This document shows positions 29,159 through 37,628 of a DNA stretch of 64,000 bases, one piece after another. Source of the DNA: Pseudomonas sp. RIT623 (GTDB lineage Bacteria; Pseudomonadota; Gammaproteobacteria; Pseudomonadales; Pseudomonadaceae); NCBI RefSeq assembly GCF_004519305.1, contig NZ_SOZA01000008.1:62001-126000 (forward strand), written 5' to 3'. How positions within the stretch are numbered: the stretch's first letter is position 1; each line of letters starts with the position of its first letter. The translations under genes and the position numbers were made by a program. A model generated the notes under the pieces. It made no database searches, had not been told where the DNA came from, and worked only from the letters and a program-made list of their open reading frames with translations.

Positions 29159-30316
29159 CTACGCGACGAAGTGGTAAGCGGTGGTGATGATGTCGTGATA
29201 GGCCTCGACGGACATCGCCTTGGCATTGCTGGCGTCGGAGAAGTTCAGCTTGGATTTTTCGGCAATGGCCTGGAAGTCCTCCTTGCGCACGCCCTTGACC
29301 TCGGCGAAGGAGGGGATGCCCAGGTCCTTGCTCATCTGGAACAGGTGGCCCACGGCGGCCTCGGCGGCGGCGGCCGGTGCCAGCGTCGGGTCGATCCCCA
29401 GGGCGTAGGCCACCTGGGCGTGGCGCAGGATGTCGGCATCGCGGTTGTGGCCAAAGACGAAGGGCAGGAAGATCGCGTTGCCAACGCCGTGCGGGGTGTC
29501 GTACATGCCGCCAATTGACTCGGAGATGCAGTGCACGCTGCCGACGTCAGCGTTGCCGAATGCCATGCCGGCGATCAGGCTCGCCACCAACATTTGCTCG
29601 CGCGCCTCTTGATTGTCTGGCTCCAGTACGACCGCCTTGAGGTGCTGGCTGATCAGGCGGATGGCATGTAGTGCCAGGCCATCGCTGATCGGGTTTGAAA
29701 CGCGGCAGGTGTACGCCTCGATGGCGTGGGTCAGGGCATCCATGCCGGTGGCGGCGGCAATCGACGCGGGCAGGGTGTCGAGGATACGGGAGTCAAGCAG
29801 CGCCAATACGGGGCCGACGCGGTAATCATGGACGCTCATCTTGAAATGACGGGCAGTGTCGGTGATCACCGAGAAGCAGGTCACTTCGCTGCCGGTGCCC
29901 GCGGTCGTCGGGATGGCGACGATCGGCGGTATGGCGTGCTTGAGGGTGAACGACCCTTCGTAGTCCTCGATCCGACCCTCGTGGGTGAGCAGCAGGCTGA
30001 TGGCCTTGGCCGCGTCCATCGCGCTGCCGCCGCCCACCGCCAGCAGGCCGTCGATGCCTTTGCCACGATACTGCTGCGCGGTGCGGTTGATGTCTTCGCT
30101 GCGCGGGTTGGCCTTGATGTCCGCGACTTCCTCGTAGGCGATACCTGCCTTGTCCAGGCTGGCAAAGACGCTGTCCAGCAGGCCGGCGGCCTTGACCCCG
30201 GCATCGGTCACGATCAGCACCCGTGCCAGGCCGAGGCCCTGAAGATGTTCACCGGTGCGCTCGCGCAGGCCAGGTTCCATCACGATCTTGCTGGGGAGTA
30301 AGAACTTGAATTCCAT
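29159..30316 (-). CDS. Iron-dependent alcohol dehydrogenase
   Basis: A 385-residue group III (iron-type) alcohol dehydrogenase. The NAD motif GGGSAMDAAKAI is near residue 90. The metal ligands sit in the conserved MDALTHAIEAY and TPHGVGNAIFLPFVFGHN blocks. Family members oxidise primary alcohols or hydroxy acids such as 4-hydroxybutyrate. Here it could process the alcohol released by the Baeyer-Villiger/esterase pair, or reduce an aldehyde overflow. The start at 30316 follows AGAGGT. It is the first gene of the six-gene operon that runs to the imine-reductase-like gene; the upstream terminator separates it from the esterase. Confidence 0.9.
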   Translation of the reverse strand: MEFKFLLPSKIVMEPGLRERTGEHLQGLGLARVLIVTDAGVKAAGLLDSVFASLDKAGIAYEEVADIKANPRSEDINRTAQQYRGKGIDGLLAVGGGSAMDAAKAISLLLTHEGRIEDYEGSFTLKHAIPPIVAIPTTAGTGSEVTCFSVITDTARHFKMSVHDYRVGPVLALLDSRILDTLPASIAAATGMDALTHAIEAYTCRVSNPISDGLALHAIRLISQHLKAVVLEPDNQEAREQMLVASLIAGMAFGNADVGSVHCISESIGGMYDTPHGVGNAIFLPFVFGHNRDADILRHAQVAYALGIDPTLAPAAAAEAAVGHLFQMSKDLGIPSFAEVKGVRKEDFQAIAEKSKLNFSDASNAKAMSVEAYHDIITTAYHFVA

Positions 30317-30486
30317 ACGTACCTCTTGCTCAATTGTTGTCATTGTCGAAAGGGCAGTGGAGGAGCACCCGCGCCTGGTCGCGGTCGACCGCTCAGGCGT
30401 GTGATGTGTGGCCTGGCGCTCTGGCGCAAGCCGGTATGTTGTTGTTTTGGGTGGTGTTGCAAGGTGCCGCTAAGGATCTCCAGTGG

Positions 30487-30520
30487 AATAAAAAGAGGGG
30501 CGGCCAAGCTGCACGCCCCT
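30487..30520 (-). terminator. Intrinsic terminator after the BVMO-esterase transcript
   Basis: On the minus strand a 7-bp stem AGGGGCG / CGCCCCT with an 11-base loop is followed by CTTTTTATT, 14 bases after the esterase stop codon. It splits the minus-strand genes into two transcripts: BVMO-esterase, and ADH through imine reductase. Confidence 0.8.
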
Positions 30521-30533
30521 AAAGAAAGTGTTG

Positions 30534-31409
30534 TTAACGCATGTGCCCCGTCAGCAGGGACAGCAGCGTGGTGGACAGGCAAGCCGGAAAGTCATGCCCC
30601 ATCCCGGGCAGCAACACCAGGCTGGAGCCACGGATCGCCGCCGCCGTGGCGTAGCCGCCGCTGGTGGCGACCATGAGGTCTTTTTCCCCATGGATGACCA
30701 GGGTGCGGCAACGAATCCGCTGCAGCTCCTCGGTGCGGTCGGCGGAGTTGATGATCGCGCCGATCTGCCTGGCAGTACCGAGGTTGCTGGCCTCGCCACC
30801 GCCTCGCTGCCAAGCCAGCTGGGCATACTCACGCAAGGCAGGCTCGTTCCACTCGAGGGTCGAGCCGATCAGGCGCATGATGTCCACGTAGTCGCGAACG
30901 CTTTCCTGCTCGCTGCGCGGCGGGCGGCGCAGCAACTGCAGAAGGGCCTTGAGCGCAGGTTGGCCGACGCGCAGTGAGCCTGTGGTGGAAAAGATCGACG
31001 TGAGGGTCCTGACCCGTTGCGGGTAACGCGCGGCGAGGGTCTGGGCGATCATGCCGCCCATAGACATCCCCACGACATGCGCTGCCTCCAGTTGCAAGTC
31101 GTCCATCAAGCCGATGACGTCGTTGGCCATGTCGCCCAGGTCATAGCCTGCGGTGCGCTTGCGCAGGAACTGCTGCAGGGTGGTGGGGGGCGCCACGTCG
31201 GTGAAGAACGACCTGCCCGAGTCACGGTTGTCCAGCGTGATGACCCGCAACCCTTGCGCGACCAGCCCGGCGATGAGCGCTTGCGGCCAGTAGGTCAGCT
31301 GCAGCCCGAGGCCGACGATGAGCAGGACCGCCGGGGCACCCTCGACACCATGGCTGCGATAGCAGAGCTTGCCCTTGCCCGGTAGCTCGCAGAAGCGATC
31401 ACGGCTCAT
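30534..31409 (-). CDS. Alpha/beta hydrolase (probable esterase for the BVMO product)
   Basis: A 291-residue alpha/beta hydrolase. The nucleophile elbow is GMSMGG with Ser116, the acid is in HGEKDLMV and the His in [19 protein letters not shown] forms the usual oxyanion segment. There is no signal peptide. It overlaps the monooxygenase stop by four bases (ATGA). This is the classical arrangement in which the hydrolase opens the ester or lactone made by Baeyer-Villiger oxidation. A terminator follows directly. Confidence 0.88.
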   Translation of the reverse strand: MSRDRFCELPGKGKLCYRSHGVEGAPAVLLIVGLGLQLTYWPQALIAGLVAQGLRVITLDNRDSGRSFFTDVAPPTTLQQFLRKRTAGYDLGDMANDVIGLMDDLQLEAAHVVGMSMGGMIAQTLAARYPQRVRTLTSIFSTTGSLRVGQPALKALLQLLRRPPRSEQESVRDYVDIMRLIGSTLEWNEPALREYAQLAWQRGGGEASNLGTARQIGAIINSADRTEELQRIRCRTLVIHGEKDLMVATSGGYATAAAIRGSSLVLLPGMGHDFPACLSTTLLSLLTGHMR

Positions 31410-32932
31410 CGGCGGCTACCTGGCTGTTGCAGTTCGACGCCGGCATGCACCGGCACGTTCGGCACGCTGCTGAAGCTGAGGCACTTTTCCGCCACTGTGC
31501 CGCGGCGCAGCAGTTTGATATCGCGGAAGTAGTCCATCGACATCACCCAGGGTTCACACGGCCCCTGGCGCGGCATGCTGTCGAGCGCGCGCTGCACATA
31601 GCCGGCACCAAAGTCCAGCAGAGGACGGGTTTCGATGCCGGCCGGCGCCTTCGGTTCGCAGACGTTGTAGCCTTCGCGCGCCATGAAACCGAGCAGGCGG
31701 CAGAAGTGGTCGCACAGCAGGCAGACCTTCAAGGTCCAGGACGAGTTGGTATAGCCCACCGCGAAGGCGAAGTTGGGCACGCCGGAGAGCATCATGCCTT
31801 TGTAGGACAGGGTCTCGCTAAGCACCACCGGCTTGCCGTCCTTGTGCAGGGTGATGCCACCGAACATTTGTACGTTGAGCCCGGTGGCCGTGACGATGAT
31901 GTCGGCCTCCAGCGTCCTACCTGATTTGAGCAATACGCCGGACTCGGTGAAGCGCTCGATATGGTCGGTGACGATGTCGGCCTTGCCGGCACTGATGGCT
32001 TTGAACAGGTCGCCCTCGGGCACCGAACACAGACGCTGGTCCCAAGGGTTGTAGGGTGGGTTGAAGTGCACGTCGACCGGGTAGTCTTTCGGCAACTCCT
32101 TGCGGGTCAGCCACAGCAGCAGTTTTTTCGAAAGCTTGGGGAAACGCTGGCAGAAGCCCCAGAACGCCAGGGTGATCTTGGCGTTCTTGTAGCGCGTCAG
32201 GGAGTAGGCGGTTTGCGCCGGCAGCACCTTGCGCAGGAACGCGGCAACCCCGTCATTGGCCGGCTGATTGATGATGTAGGAAGGCGTGCGCTGCAGCATG
32301 GTGATGCTGGCGACCTTGTCCGCCATGGCCGGAATCAGCGTCACCGCGGTCGCGCCACTGCCGATGACGACCACCCGCTTGCCCGCATAGTCGAGGTTCT
32401 CCGGCCAGTGTTGCGGGTGAACGATCTGTCCTTTGAACTGCTCGCTACCCTCAAAGCGGGGGGTAAAGCCCTGGTCATAGCGATAGTAGCCACCCGCGCT
32501 GAACAGCCAGCGGCATTCGAGCGTACGCACCTGAGCCGCCTGGCCTTCCTCGATGCGCACTGCCCACAGGCCCCTGTCGCTTTGCCAGTTGGCCGAGACG
32601 ACTTTCTGCTGGTACTGGATGAACGGCTCTAGCTGGTACTCGTCTATGGCTTCGCGCAGGTACTCGAGAATATCCGCGGCATCGGCCAGGGATTTCGCCT
32701 TGGTCCAGGGCTTGAAGTCGAAACCGAAGGTGTAGAGGTCCGAGTCGGAGCGGATGCCGGGGTAGCGGAACAAATCCCAGGTGCCGCCCATGCGTTCGCG
32801 GGACTCGAGAATCGCGAAGGTCTTGTCGGGTTGATGACGTCGCAGGTAGGCCGCCGCGCCGATGCCAGACACACCGGCTCCCATGATCAAAATGTCGAGC
32901 GGCTCAACCGCAAGAGCAGTGTGCGAGGACAT
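31406..32932 (-). CDS. Baeyer-Villiger monooxygenase, EthA-like
   Basis: A 508-residue flavin monooxygenase. The FAD Rossmann motif GAGVSG is at residues 18-23, the NADPH motif GSGATA at 191-196, and the Baeyer-Villiger fingerprint [12 protein letters not shown] lies between them at 166-177. The stretch [22 protein letters not shown] places it with the EthA-like group, which accepts aliphatic and bulky ketones. It inserts oxygen next to a ketone; the overlapping esterase would then split the ester. The start has TAGGAGG upstream. A TATAAC -10-like element (32951-32956 on the minus strand) and paired TetR-type operators lie just upstream. Confidence 0.92.
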   Translation of the reverse strand: MSSHTALAVEPLDILIMGAGVSGIGAAAYLRRHQPDKTFAILESRERMGGTWDLFRYPGIRSDSDLYTFGFDFKPWTKAKSLADAADILEYLREAIDEYQLEPFIQYQQKVVSANWQSDRGLWAVRIEEGQAAQVRTLECRWLFSAGGYYRYDQGFTPRFEGSEQFKGQIVHPQHWPENLDYAGKRVVVIGSGATAVTLIPAMADKVASITMLQRTPSYIINQPANDGVAAFLRKVLPAQTAYSLTRYKNAKITLAFWGFCQRFPKLSKKLLLWLTRKELPKDYPVDVHFNPPYNPWDQRLCSVPEGDLFKAISAGKADIVTDHIERFTESGVLLKSGRTLEADIIVTATGLNVQMFGGITLHKDGKPVVLSETLSYKGMMLSGVPNFAFAVGYTNSSWTLKVCLLCDHFCRLLGFMAREGYNVCEPKAPAGIETRPLLDFGAGYVQRALDSMPRQGPCEPWVMSMDYFRDIKLLRRGTVAEKCLSFSSVPNVPVHAGVELQQPGSRR

Positions 32933-32961
32933 GTCGCCTCCTATTGTAGTGTTATAGAGAC

Positions 32962-32988
32962 TGATCTTTTGACTTGATCATTTGACCA
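32962..32988. promoter_or_regulatory. Paired TetR-type operator upstream of the BVMO gene
   Basis: A strong copy, TGATCATTTGACCA (32975-32988), and a weaker one, TGATCTTTTGACTT (32962-32975), are offset by exactly 13 bases. They lie 30-56 bases upstream of the BVMO start, over the expected -35 region, with a TATAAC -10-like element at 32951-32956 on the minus strand. The consensus with the other two loci is TGRTCA-WW-TGAYCA. Confidence 0.8.
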
Positions 32989-33193
32989 GAATAAGGTGGC
33001 CGATTGTGCGGAGCAAGGTGCAAAATGCACCGGTTCGTCATCGTTTTGAGATGATTTGCACCTTCACGATTCGCCGGTCAGCACACCGGTTGACGGACAA
33101 GCTCAGGGCGGCGGGGAGGAGTGGGCGAGGTGCGTCCACCTGGGAGATGCGGATTGCCGTGCGGCGGCGCAGCCCGGCAATCCAAAAGGCGTC

Positions 33194-33775
33194 TCAGTAA
33201 CTGGCCACCAGCAGCTTGACCGCCTGGCAGGCGGTCTCGGTTTCGCTTTCGAGGCGCGCACGGTCGCCGTGGGCGGACCAGGCCAGCATCAGGCCGTCGA
33301 ACAGGTTGATCAGCAAGCGGCTGACGGTGGCCACCGCGGCTTGGTCCAGCGCCGAACCGGTAACCTTGGCGATGGCCTGCTGGGCCGCGTCGATGGACAC
33401 GGCGTAGATCTTTGTCGCCATTTCGGGGTTGTTGCGCAGGTTCCAGCAAAACAGTTCGAACTGCGTGGTGGCCATTTCCGGGTGGGCGGTGAACCAGTTG
33501 ACCAGCTGGCGCAACATTTCGCCCACCGATTCAGCTGCCGTGGCACCCGCCGGCACGTGCTGCAGCGATTGCTGCGGCAGGTTGATCAAGGATTCGTAGA
33601 CGGCATAGAACAACTCGTCCTTGGTGTGGAAGACATAGTGCAACGAAGCCAACGGAGAGTCTGCCGCCGCTGCGATACGCCGCGTCGTGGCGTTGGCCAC
33701 CCCATGTTCCGCGATCACCTTCACGGTGGCCTCGATGAAATCCTGCCTGCGCTCTTCTGCGCCAATTCGAGCCAT
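33194..33775 (-). CDS. TetR-family repressor
   Basis: A 193-residue TetR-type regulator. The N-terminal helix-turn-helix is at about residues 10-55 (TRRIAAAADSPLASLHYVFHTKDELF), followed by an all-helical ligand-binding domain with a TetR_C-like pattern (LLINLFDGLMLAW). The start at 33775 has GGGAG upstream. It lies between the BVMO gene and the divergent Fe/2OG oxygenase. The palindrome TGRTCA-WW-TGAYCA in its own promoter gap, in the BVMO promoter and upstream of the envelope operon is the natural binding site, so it is the probable local master regulator. Confidence 0.9.
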   Translation of the reverse strand: MARIGAEERRQDFIEATVKVIAEHGVANATTRRIAAAADSPLASLHYVFHTKDELFYAVYESLINLPQQSLQHVPAGATAAESVGEMLRQLVNWFTAHPEMATTQFELFCWNLRNNPEMATKIYAVSIDAAQQAIAKVTGSALDQAAVATVSRLLINLFDGLMLAWSAHGDRARLESETETACQAVKLLVASY

Positions 33776-34095
33776 AGAGCGTTCTCCCTTTTCGATGTTG
33801 TCGCCGGCCTTTTGGTCCGGCGTCGACGGTGACGAATGCTATCGCAAGGTGGTGCCTCGATCCATGCGTCGAAGCACGCCTGCGCAAAGGAACATGAAAC
33901 AGCATGAAAAATAGTTAAATCAAACGACTTGATCAAATGACCATGTTCGGTGATGATGATTTTCACACCCAGGCACCACCGCACTGCGCAAGTACCGCAG
34001 GGAAGGGGATGGCCTGGTCGGCACTGGCGGGTTGAGCCACGTTGCCCAGCTTTGCTGGATCAGAACAATGACAAAACCAGACAGGTACAAAGCAG
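33776..34095. other. Divergent regulatory gap between tetR and the first Fe/2OG oxygenase
   Basis: 320 bases without a credible gene. It is AT-richer around 33890-33960, where the operator pair at 33917-33943 lies, about 150 bases from each start codon. The remaining part toward 34095 has no clear hairpin or further repeat. Confidence 0.6.
33917..33943. promoter_or_regulatory. TetR-type operator in the tetR/oxygenase gap
   Basis: A strong copy, TGATCAAATGACCA (33930-33943), with a degenerate copy exactly 13 bases to the left (AAATCAAACGACTT, keeping ATCA and GAC). The position between the divergent genes would allow one repressor to control both itself and the oxygenase operon. Confidence 0.75.
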
Positions 34096-34983
34096 ATGGA
34101 TACACGAACGCTCTCGACGCTCGGCAGCGATGCATCGGTCGAGCAAGTGGTGGAGATCATTCGGCGTGACGGTGGGGTCATCATTTCCGACCTGGTCTCG
34201 CCGGCCACGCTGAACGCCCTGCGCAACGAACTGGACAGCTACCTGAATGTCACCCCTTGCGGCGTCGATCCCTATTTCGCGGGCACCCAGACCCGGCGTG
34301 TCGCGCGGATCATCGGGCGTAGCGACACGGCTGTCGAAGTAGCGATGAACCCGCTGTTCCTCGGCGTGGCCAGGCAGATCCTGCAAACTCCCACCCACGT
34401 CTGGGTAGGCAGTGACCGTATCGAGATGGCCCCCGATATCCAGCTGAGCATCACCCAGGCCATTCAGATCGGCCCGGGTCAAGGCCTGCAGCCCCTGCAC
34501 CGTGACGATGCCACTTCGTTGTGGCGCCACCCCCAGTTCGGGCGTGAGGCGCGGCTACAAATGATGCTGGCGATTTCCGATTTCACCGAAGAGAACGGTG
34601 CGACCCGTGTCATACCCGGTAGCCATCTGTGGGATGACGAGCGCATGCCGACCCAGGAAGAAACCGTCGCCGCGCAAATGCCGGCAGGTTCCGCATTGCT
34701 GTGGATGGGCTCGGTGTACCACGGTGGTGGCGCCAATACCTCCGCAGCCCCGCGCACCGGCCTGACCATGGCTTATGACCTGGCCTTCCTGCGTCTGGAA
34801 GAGAACCACTTCCTGTCCATTCCCATCGAGCGCGTTCGCCAGCTCCCGGCAGAAATGCAACGTCTGTTGGGCTGGAGCGCCAGCTCCACATTGCTCGGCT
34901 GGGTGGAAATCGATGGCCAGATGCGCGACCCGCAAGAGCTCCTGAACATGCCGGCATTCTCCGAGCCTGGAAAAGGGTTCTGA
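34096..34983 (+). CDS. Phytanoyl-CoA dioxygenase-family Fe(II)/2-oxoglutarate oxygenase (copy 1)
   Basis: A 295-residue non-haem iron oxygenase of the PhyH family. The metal triad is visible as H135-x-D137 (LHRDD) and H209 (VYHGGG), with Arg220 placed for 2-oxoglutarate binding. Bacterial and fungal members hydroxylate, desaturate, epoxidise or rearrange hydrophobic substrates, and some act on alkaloids and meroterpenoids. The second copy at 44294 has its HxD at the same residue numbers and shares DFTEENGATR. The gene follows the TetR operator and is the first gene before the FAD oxidase and 7-TM genes (gaps 65 and 73 bases). Confidence 0.88.
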   Translation: MDTRTLSTLGSDASVEQVVEIIRRDGGVIISDLVSPATLNALRNELDSYLNVTPCGVDPYFAGTQTRRVARIIGRSDTAVEVAMNPLFLGVARQILQTPTHVWVGSDRIEMAPDIQLSITQAIQIGPGQGLQPLHRDDATSLWRHPQFGREARLQMMLAISDFTEENGATRVIPGSHLWDDERMPTQEETVAAQMPAGSALLWMGSVYHGGGANTSAAPRTGLTMAYDLAFLRLEENHFLSIPIERVRQLPAEMQRLLGWSASSTLLGWVEIDGQMRDPQELLNMPAFSEPGKGF

Positions 34984-35048
34984 CAGTTGCGAACAGTTCT
35001 GGGCCGCTTCGTATGGACGCAATGGCCGGTATGCTGGGAGTCATGTAG

Positions 35049-36416
35049 ATGAATGCAGTGAATAAAGCAGCCCCTGGTGACGCTGCACCGTTGAAGTTTC
35101 GCAGCCTGGGTGGATGGGTGGAGCGACCCGCCGATCTGCAGCCGTCGCTCGAAGGGCACGTGAAGGCTGATGTCATCGTGGTCGGCGCCGGATTTGCCGG
35201 GCTGTCGACCGCGCTGGAACTGAGGGCGCTGGGCGCGCAGGTGATCCTGCTGGAGCAGGAGTTCGCCGGCTTCGGCGCCAGTGGCCGCAATGCCGGTTAC
35301 CTGCTGGGCAGCATGGGTATCGAGTACGACATGTTCGTCAAGCGTTTGGGGATCGAGCAGGCGACGCAGTTCGTCAGGTTCTACGACGAGGCCGTGCCCT
35401 ATGTGGAAGGCCGAATGAAGGCGTTGGGCATCGACTGTGACTACAACCCCTCCGGTGTGCTGCGCGCAGGTGTTCATGCCAGCCAGGAAAAACGCTTGCG
35501 GGAAAACATGGCACTGGGGCAAAAGCTGGGGGCCGTGACCCGGTTCGTGGACGGCGCCGAGATGCGCGCTCGGGGAATCCCGCCGGCCTTTCTATTCGCG
35601 GCCGAGCAGTGTGGCGGCACACTGAACCCAGGGAAGTACGTCGCCGGCCTGCGCCGCGCGGCCATCGAGGCCGGCGTGAAACTCTACGAGCGCACACCAT
35701 TGCTCTCCTTCAGCGAAGGGCCGGTCATTACCTGCAAGACTGCCCACGGCAGCGCGACCGCGCCAGTGATGGTACTGGCCACCAATGCCTATACCCCGCA
35801 GCTGGGGGTGTTGCGCAACAAGGTCGCGGCGATTCGGGTGTCGGCGATCGAAACGCAACCGCTCTCACCGCAGCAGCTCGCTGCCGTGGGCTGGCACGGG
35901 CGTGAAGGCATCATCACGCCGCACTACACCATGGAGAGCCATCGCCTGACAGCACACGGCACCATGGTGCTGACCGTCAAGAAGCTGGGTTATGCCTATG
36001 GTTCGAAGACCCCCAACATCCCAGACCAGGGCGCTTACGCGGCATTGGCGCAGGTACTGCGCGAACGCCATCCGGCCTTGCACGGCCTGGGCATTCAGCA
36101 TTGTTGGAGTGGCTATGTCAGCGGCGCCTATGACTTCCTGCCGATGATCGGTGCCATGGGCGAAAAGCAGAATATTCTCTACTCCACCGGCTGTTCGGGC
36201 CACGGGCTGGGCACCCAGTCATATGTCGGGTCGCTGTTTGCCGCGCAAATTAACGGCAAGACACCAGAGCTGTTGACGGCCATGCAGCACAAGACGCCGT
36301 CCATGCTGCCTGAGCCCTTGCAGTGGTGCGCCATCCATTCCGCGTTCGCGGCGGCCAAGTTACTGGATGACTGGACCGATAGAAAAGTGCGTAAACACAC
36401 TGCCAGCAAAGGCTGA
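35049..36416 (+). CDS. FAD-dependent amine oxidase-like protein (DAO family)
   Basis: A 455-residue FAD oxidoreductase of the DAO fold, resembling gamma-glutamylputrescine oxidase (PuuB-like) more than glycine oxidase. The dinucleotide motif VGAGFAGLSTALEL is at residues 45-58. GFGASGRNAGYL near 78, the C-terminal GYVSGAYDFLPMIGAMG and STGCSGHGLGTQSYVG complete the FAD site. Family members oxidise secondary or primary amines, often with N-dealkylation. No covalent-FAD Cys is obvious. It is in an operon with the Fe/2OG oxygenase, so it may act after hydroxylation of an amine-containing substrate. GGGAG precedes the ATG. Confidence 0.85.
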   Translation: MNAVNKAAPGDAAPLKFRSLGGWVERPADLQPSLEGHVKADVIVVGAGFAGLSTALELRALGAQVILLEQEFAGFGASGRNAGYLLGSMGIEYDMFVKRLGIEQATQFVRFYDEAVPYVEGRMKALGIDCDYNPSGVLRAGVHASQEKRLRENMALGQKLGAVTRFVDGAEMRARGIPPAFLFAAEQCGGTLNPGKYVAGLRRAAIEAGVKLYERTPLLSFSEGPVITCKTAHGSATAPVMVLATNAYTPQLGVLRNKVAAIRVSAIETQPLSPQQLAAVGWHGREGIITPHYTMESHRLTAHGTMVLTVKKLGYAYGSKTPNIPDQGAYAALAQVLRERHPALHGLGIQHCWSGYVSGAYDFLPMIGAMGEKQNILYSTGCSGHGLGTQSYVGSLFAAQINGKTPELLTAMQHKTPSMLPEPLQWCAIHSAFAAAKLLDDWTDRKVRKHTASKG

Positions 36417-36489
36417 CTGCAGTTGATGTCGTTGTCCTGTGCAACGGACTGCGGGACAACGCCGCGACCCTACTGAAGAGGCTATTATC

Positions 36490-37152
36490 GTGGAACTAAT
36501 AGATATGTTCGCGCTGGTCGCATGCGTGCTGCTGGTGATATGTGGTTTAGGTTATGGCGCGGCATTCATCAGGCAAAAAAACTATCTGCTCGGTGTCGAG
36601 TTTCTGATCGTGGGCATATCGGCAACGAACTTCACGACGTTCATCGCCACCGGTTGGCAGACTAACTACAATATTGCCATTTTTCTCGATGCGTTTTCCC
36701 GTGGTGTCGGCGTTCCGATTATTGCGACCCTCGGGTTGATGGCCGTGACGCATAATTACAAGCCGACACCGGCGAAAGATTTCATATTGTTCTTGCTGTC
36801 TTTCGTTGCCGCAGCTATTTACTTTCTCTCGTCCGCATTCAAGCCATGGCTCCCTTATTTCTATGTGCTGATGTGGTCGATCGCCACGGTGTACCTGCTC
36901 TACTTCACGTGGCGACTGGCGCGTGCGAGCGAGATTCTGCACGCGTTGGCAACATTCCTGGGGGCGGCAGCGGGCTTGACGATTGCACTAAGGTATGACT
37001 TTTTCCCGATCCCGGGGGATGACACGAAGATGATATTCATGAGTTGTGCCTTCGTGACCTGGTCCTATTCGATGGCGCAGTTGTTCTATGCCTATGGTGC
37101 GCTTCAACGCTCCCGAAAAGTTTGTGCACAGGCCATGCTTCACTCGCATTGA
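36490..37152 (+). CDS. Seven-helix membrane protein of unknown function
   Basis: A 220-residue protein with seven clear hydrophobic segments and short loops; the last 15 residues are basic and cytoplasmic. I do not recognise the family. The N terminus has no long signal and the helices carry few charges apart from NFTTFI and LDAFSRG, so a sensor or small transporter are both possible. The GTG at 36490 is chosen because GAAGAGG lies about eight bases upstream; ATG 36505 is an alternative. Codon use is more AT-rich than in the oxygenase and oxidase before it. It is the last gene before an intrinsic terminator. Confidence 0.75.
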   Translation: MELIDMFALVACVLLVICGLGYGAAFIRQKNYLLGVEFLIVGISATNFTTFIATGWQTNYNIAIFLDAFSRGVGVPIIATLGLMAVTHNYKPTPAKDFILFLLSFVAAAIYFLSSAFKPWLPYFYVLMWSIATVYLLYFTWRLARASEILHALATFLGAAAGLTIALRYDFFPIPGDDTKMIFMSCAFVTWSYSMAQLFYAYGALQRSRKVCAQAMLHSH

Positions 37153-37236
37153 CGCAACAGTATCTACGCGCTTCATCATTTTTCAGAATGTCACATCTGC
37201 TATTTACTCCATGGCGGGCCGATGGCCTGCTTTTTT

Positions 37237-37260
37237 ACCGCCCCTCGGGGCGGTTTTTTT
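37237..37260 (+). terminator. Strong intrinsic terminator
   Basis: An 8-bp GC stem ACCGCCCC-TC-GGGGCGGT followed by six T residues, about 85 bases after the 7-TM gene. It separates the oxygenase operon from the envelope operon. Confidence 0.9.
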
Positions 37261-37513
37261 ATGGGATTCTTATTCGCGAGAGTAATGAGCCTGAATAAGC
37301 TTGACCTATAAAGCGGCTCGACAGCCTCAGCTTCTTCAGAGGGCGAAATACTTATACAGCGCACCAAGAATAAGCATCTTTTGGTAACACATGTTTCCTT
37401 ACTTCCCACTAATGAACAGGCGCTTGCCACCTATAAAGCAATAAACAATTCCAACTAGCTGATTTATCTGATGTAAACCGCCTGTCAGGCGTTTTGGCAT
37501 ATGGTTTGCGTGT

Positions 37514-37540
37514 TGATCACATGACATGGTCAATTGATCA
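37514..37540. promoter_or_regulatory. Paired TetR-type operator upstream of the envelope operon
   Basis: A strong copy, TGGTCAATTGATCA (37527-37540), and a second copy, TGATCACATGACAT (37514-37527), are offset by 13 bases. They lie about 90-115 bases before the DUF1329 start. The core and offset match the pairs at 32962-32988 and 33917-33943. Confidence 0.82.
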
Positions 37541-37628
37541 TGTCGGGTGACCGAGATGCGTCAGGCACCGATTTCCCCACCCGGAAGATCGAACAGCCGG
37601 TCAAAGCCATTTGTTTGAGGATCCCCCC

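Larger units (their letters stand above)
37153..37628. other. Intergenic region: terminator plus promoter of the envelope operon
   Basis: 476 bases. The first part ends the oxygenase operon (terminator 37237-37260). The middle (about 37270-37470) is AT-rich with no convincing gene. A short CGCCTG-T-CAGGCG-TTTT hairpin sits at 37479-37495. Paired TetR operators follow at 37514-37540, about 90 bases before the DUF1329 start. Confidence 0.6.
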
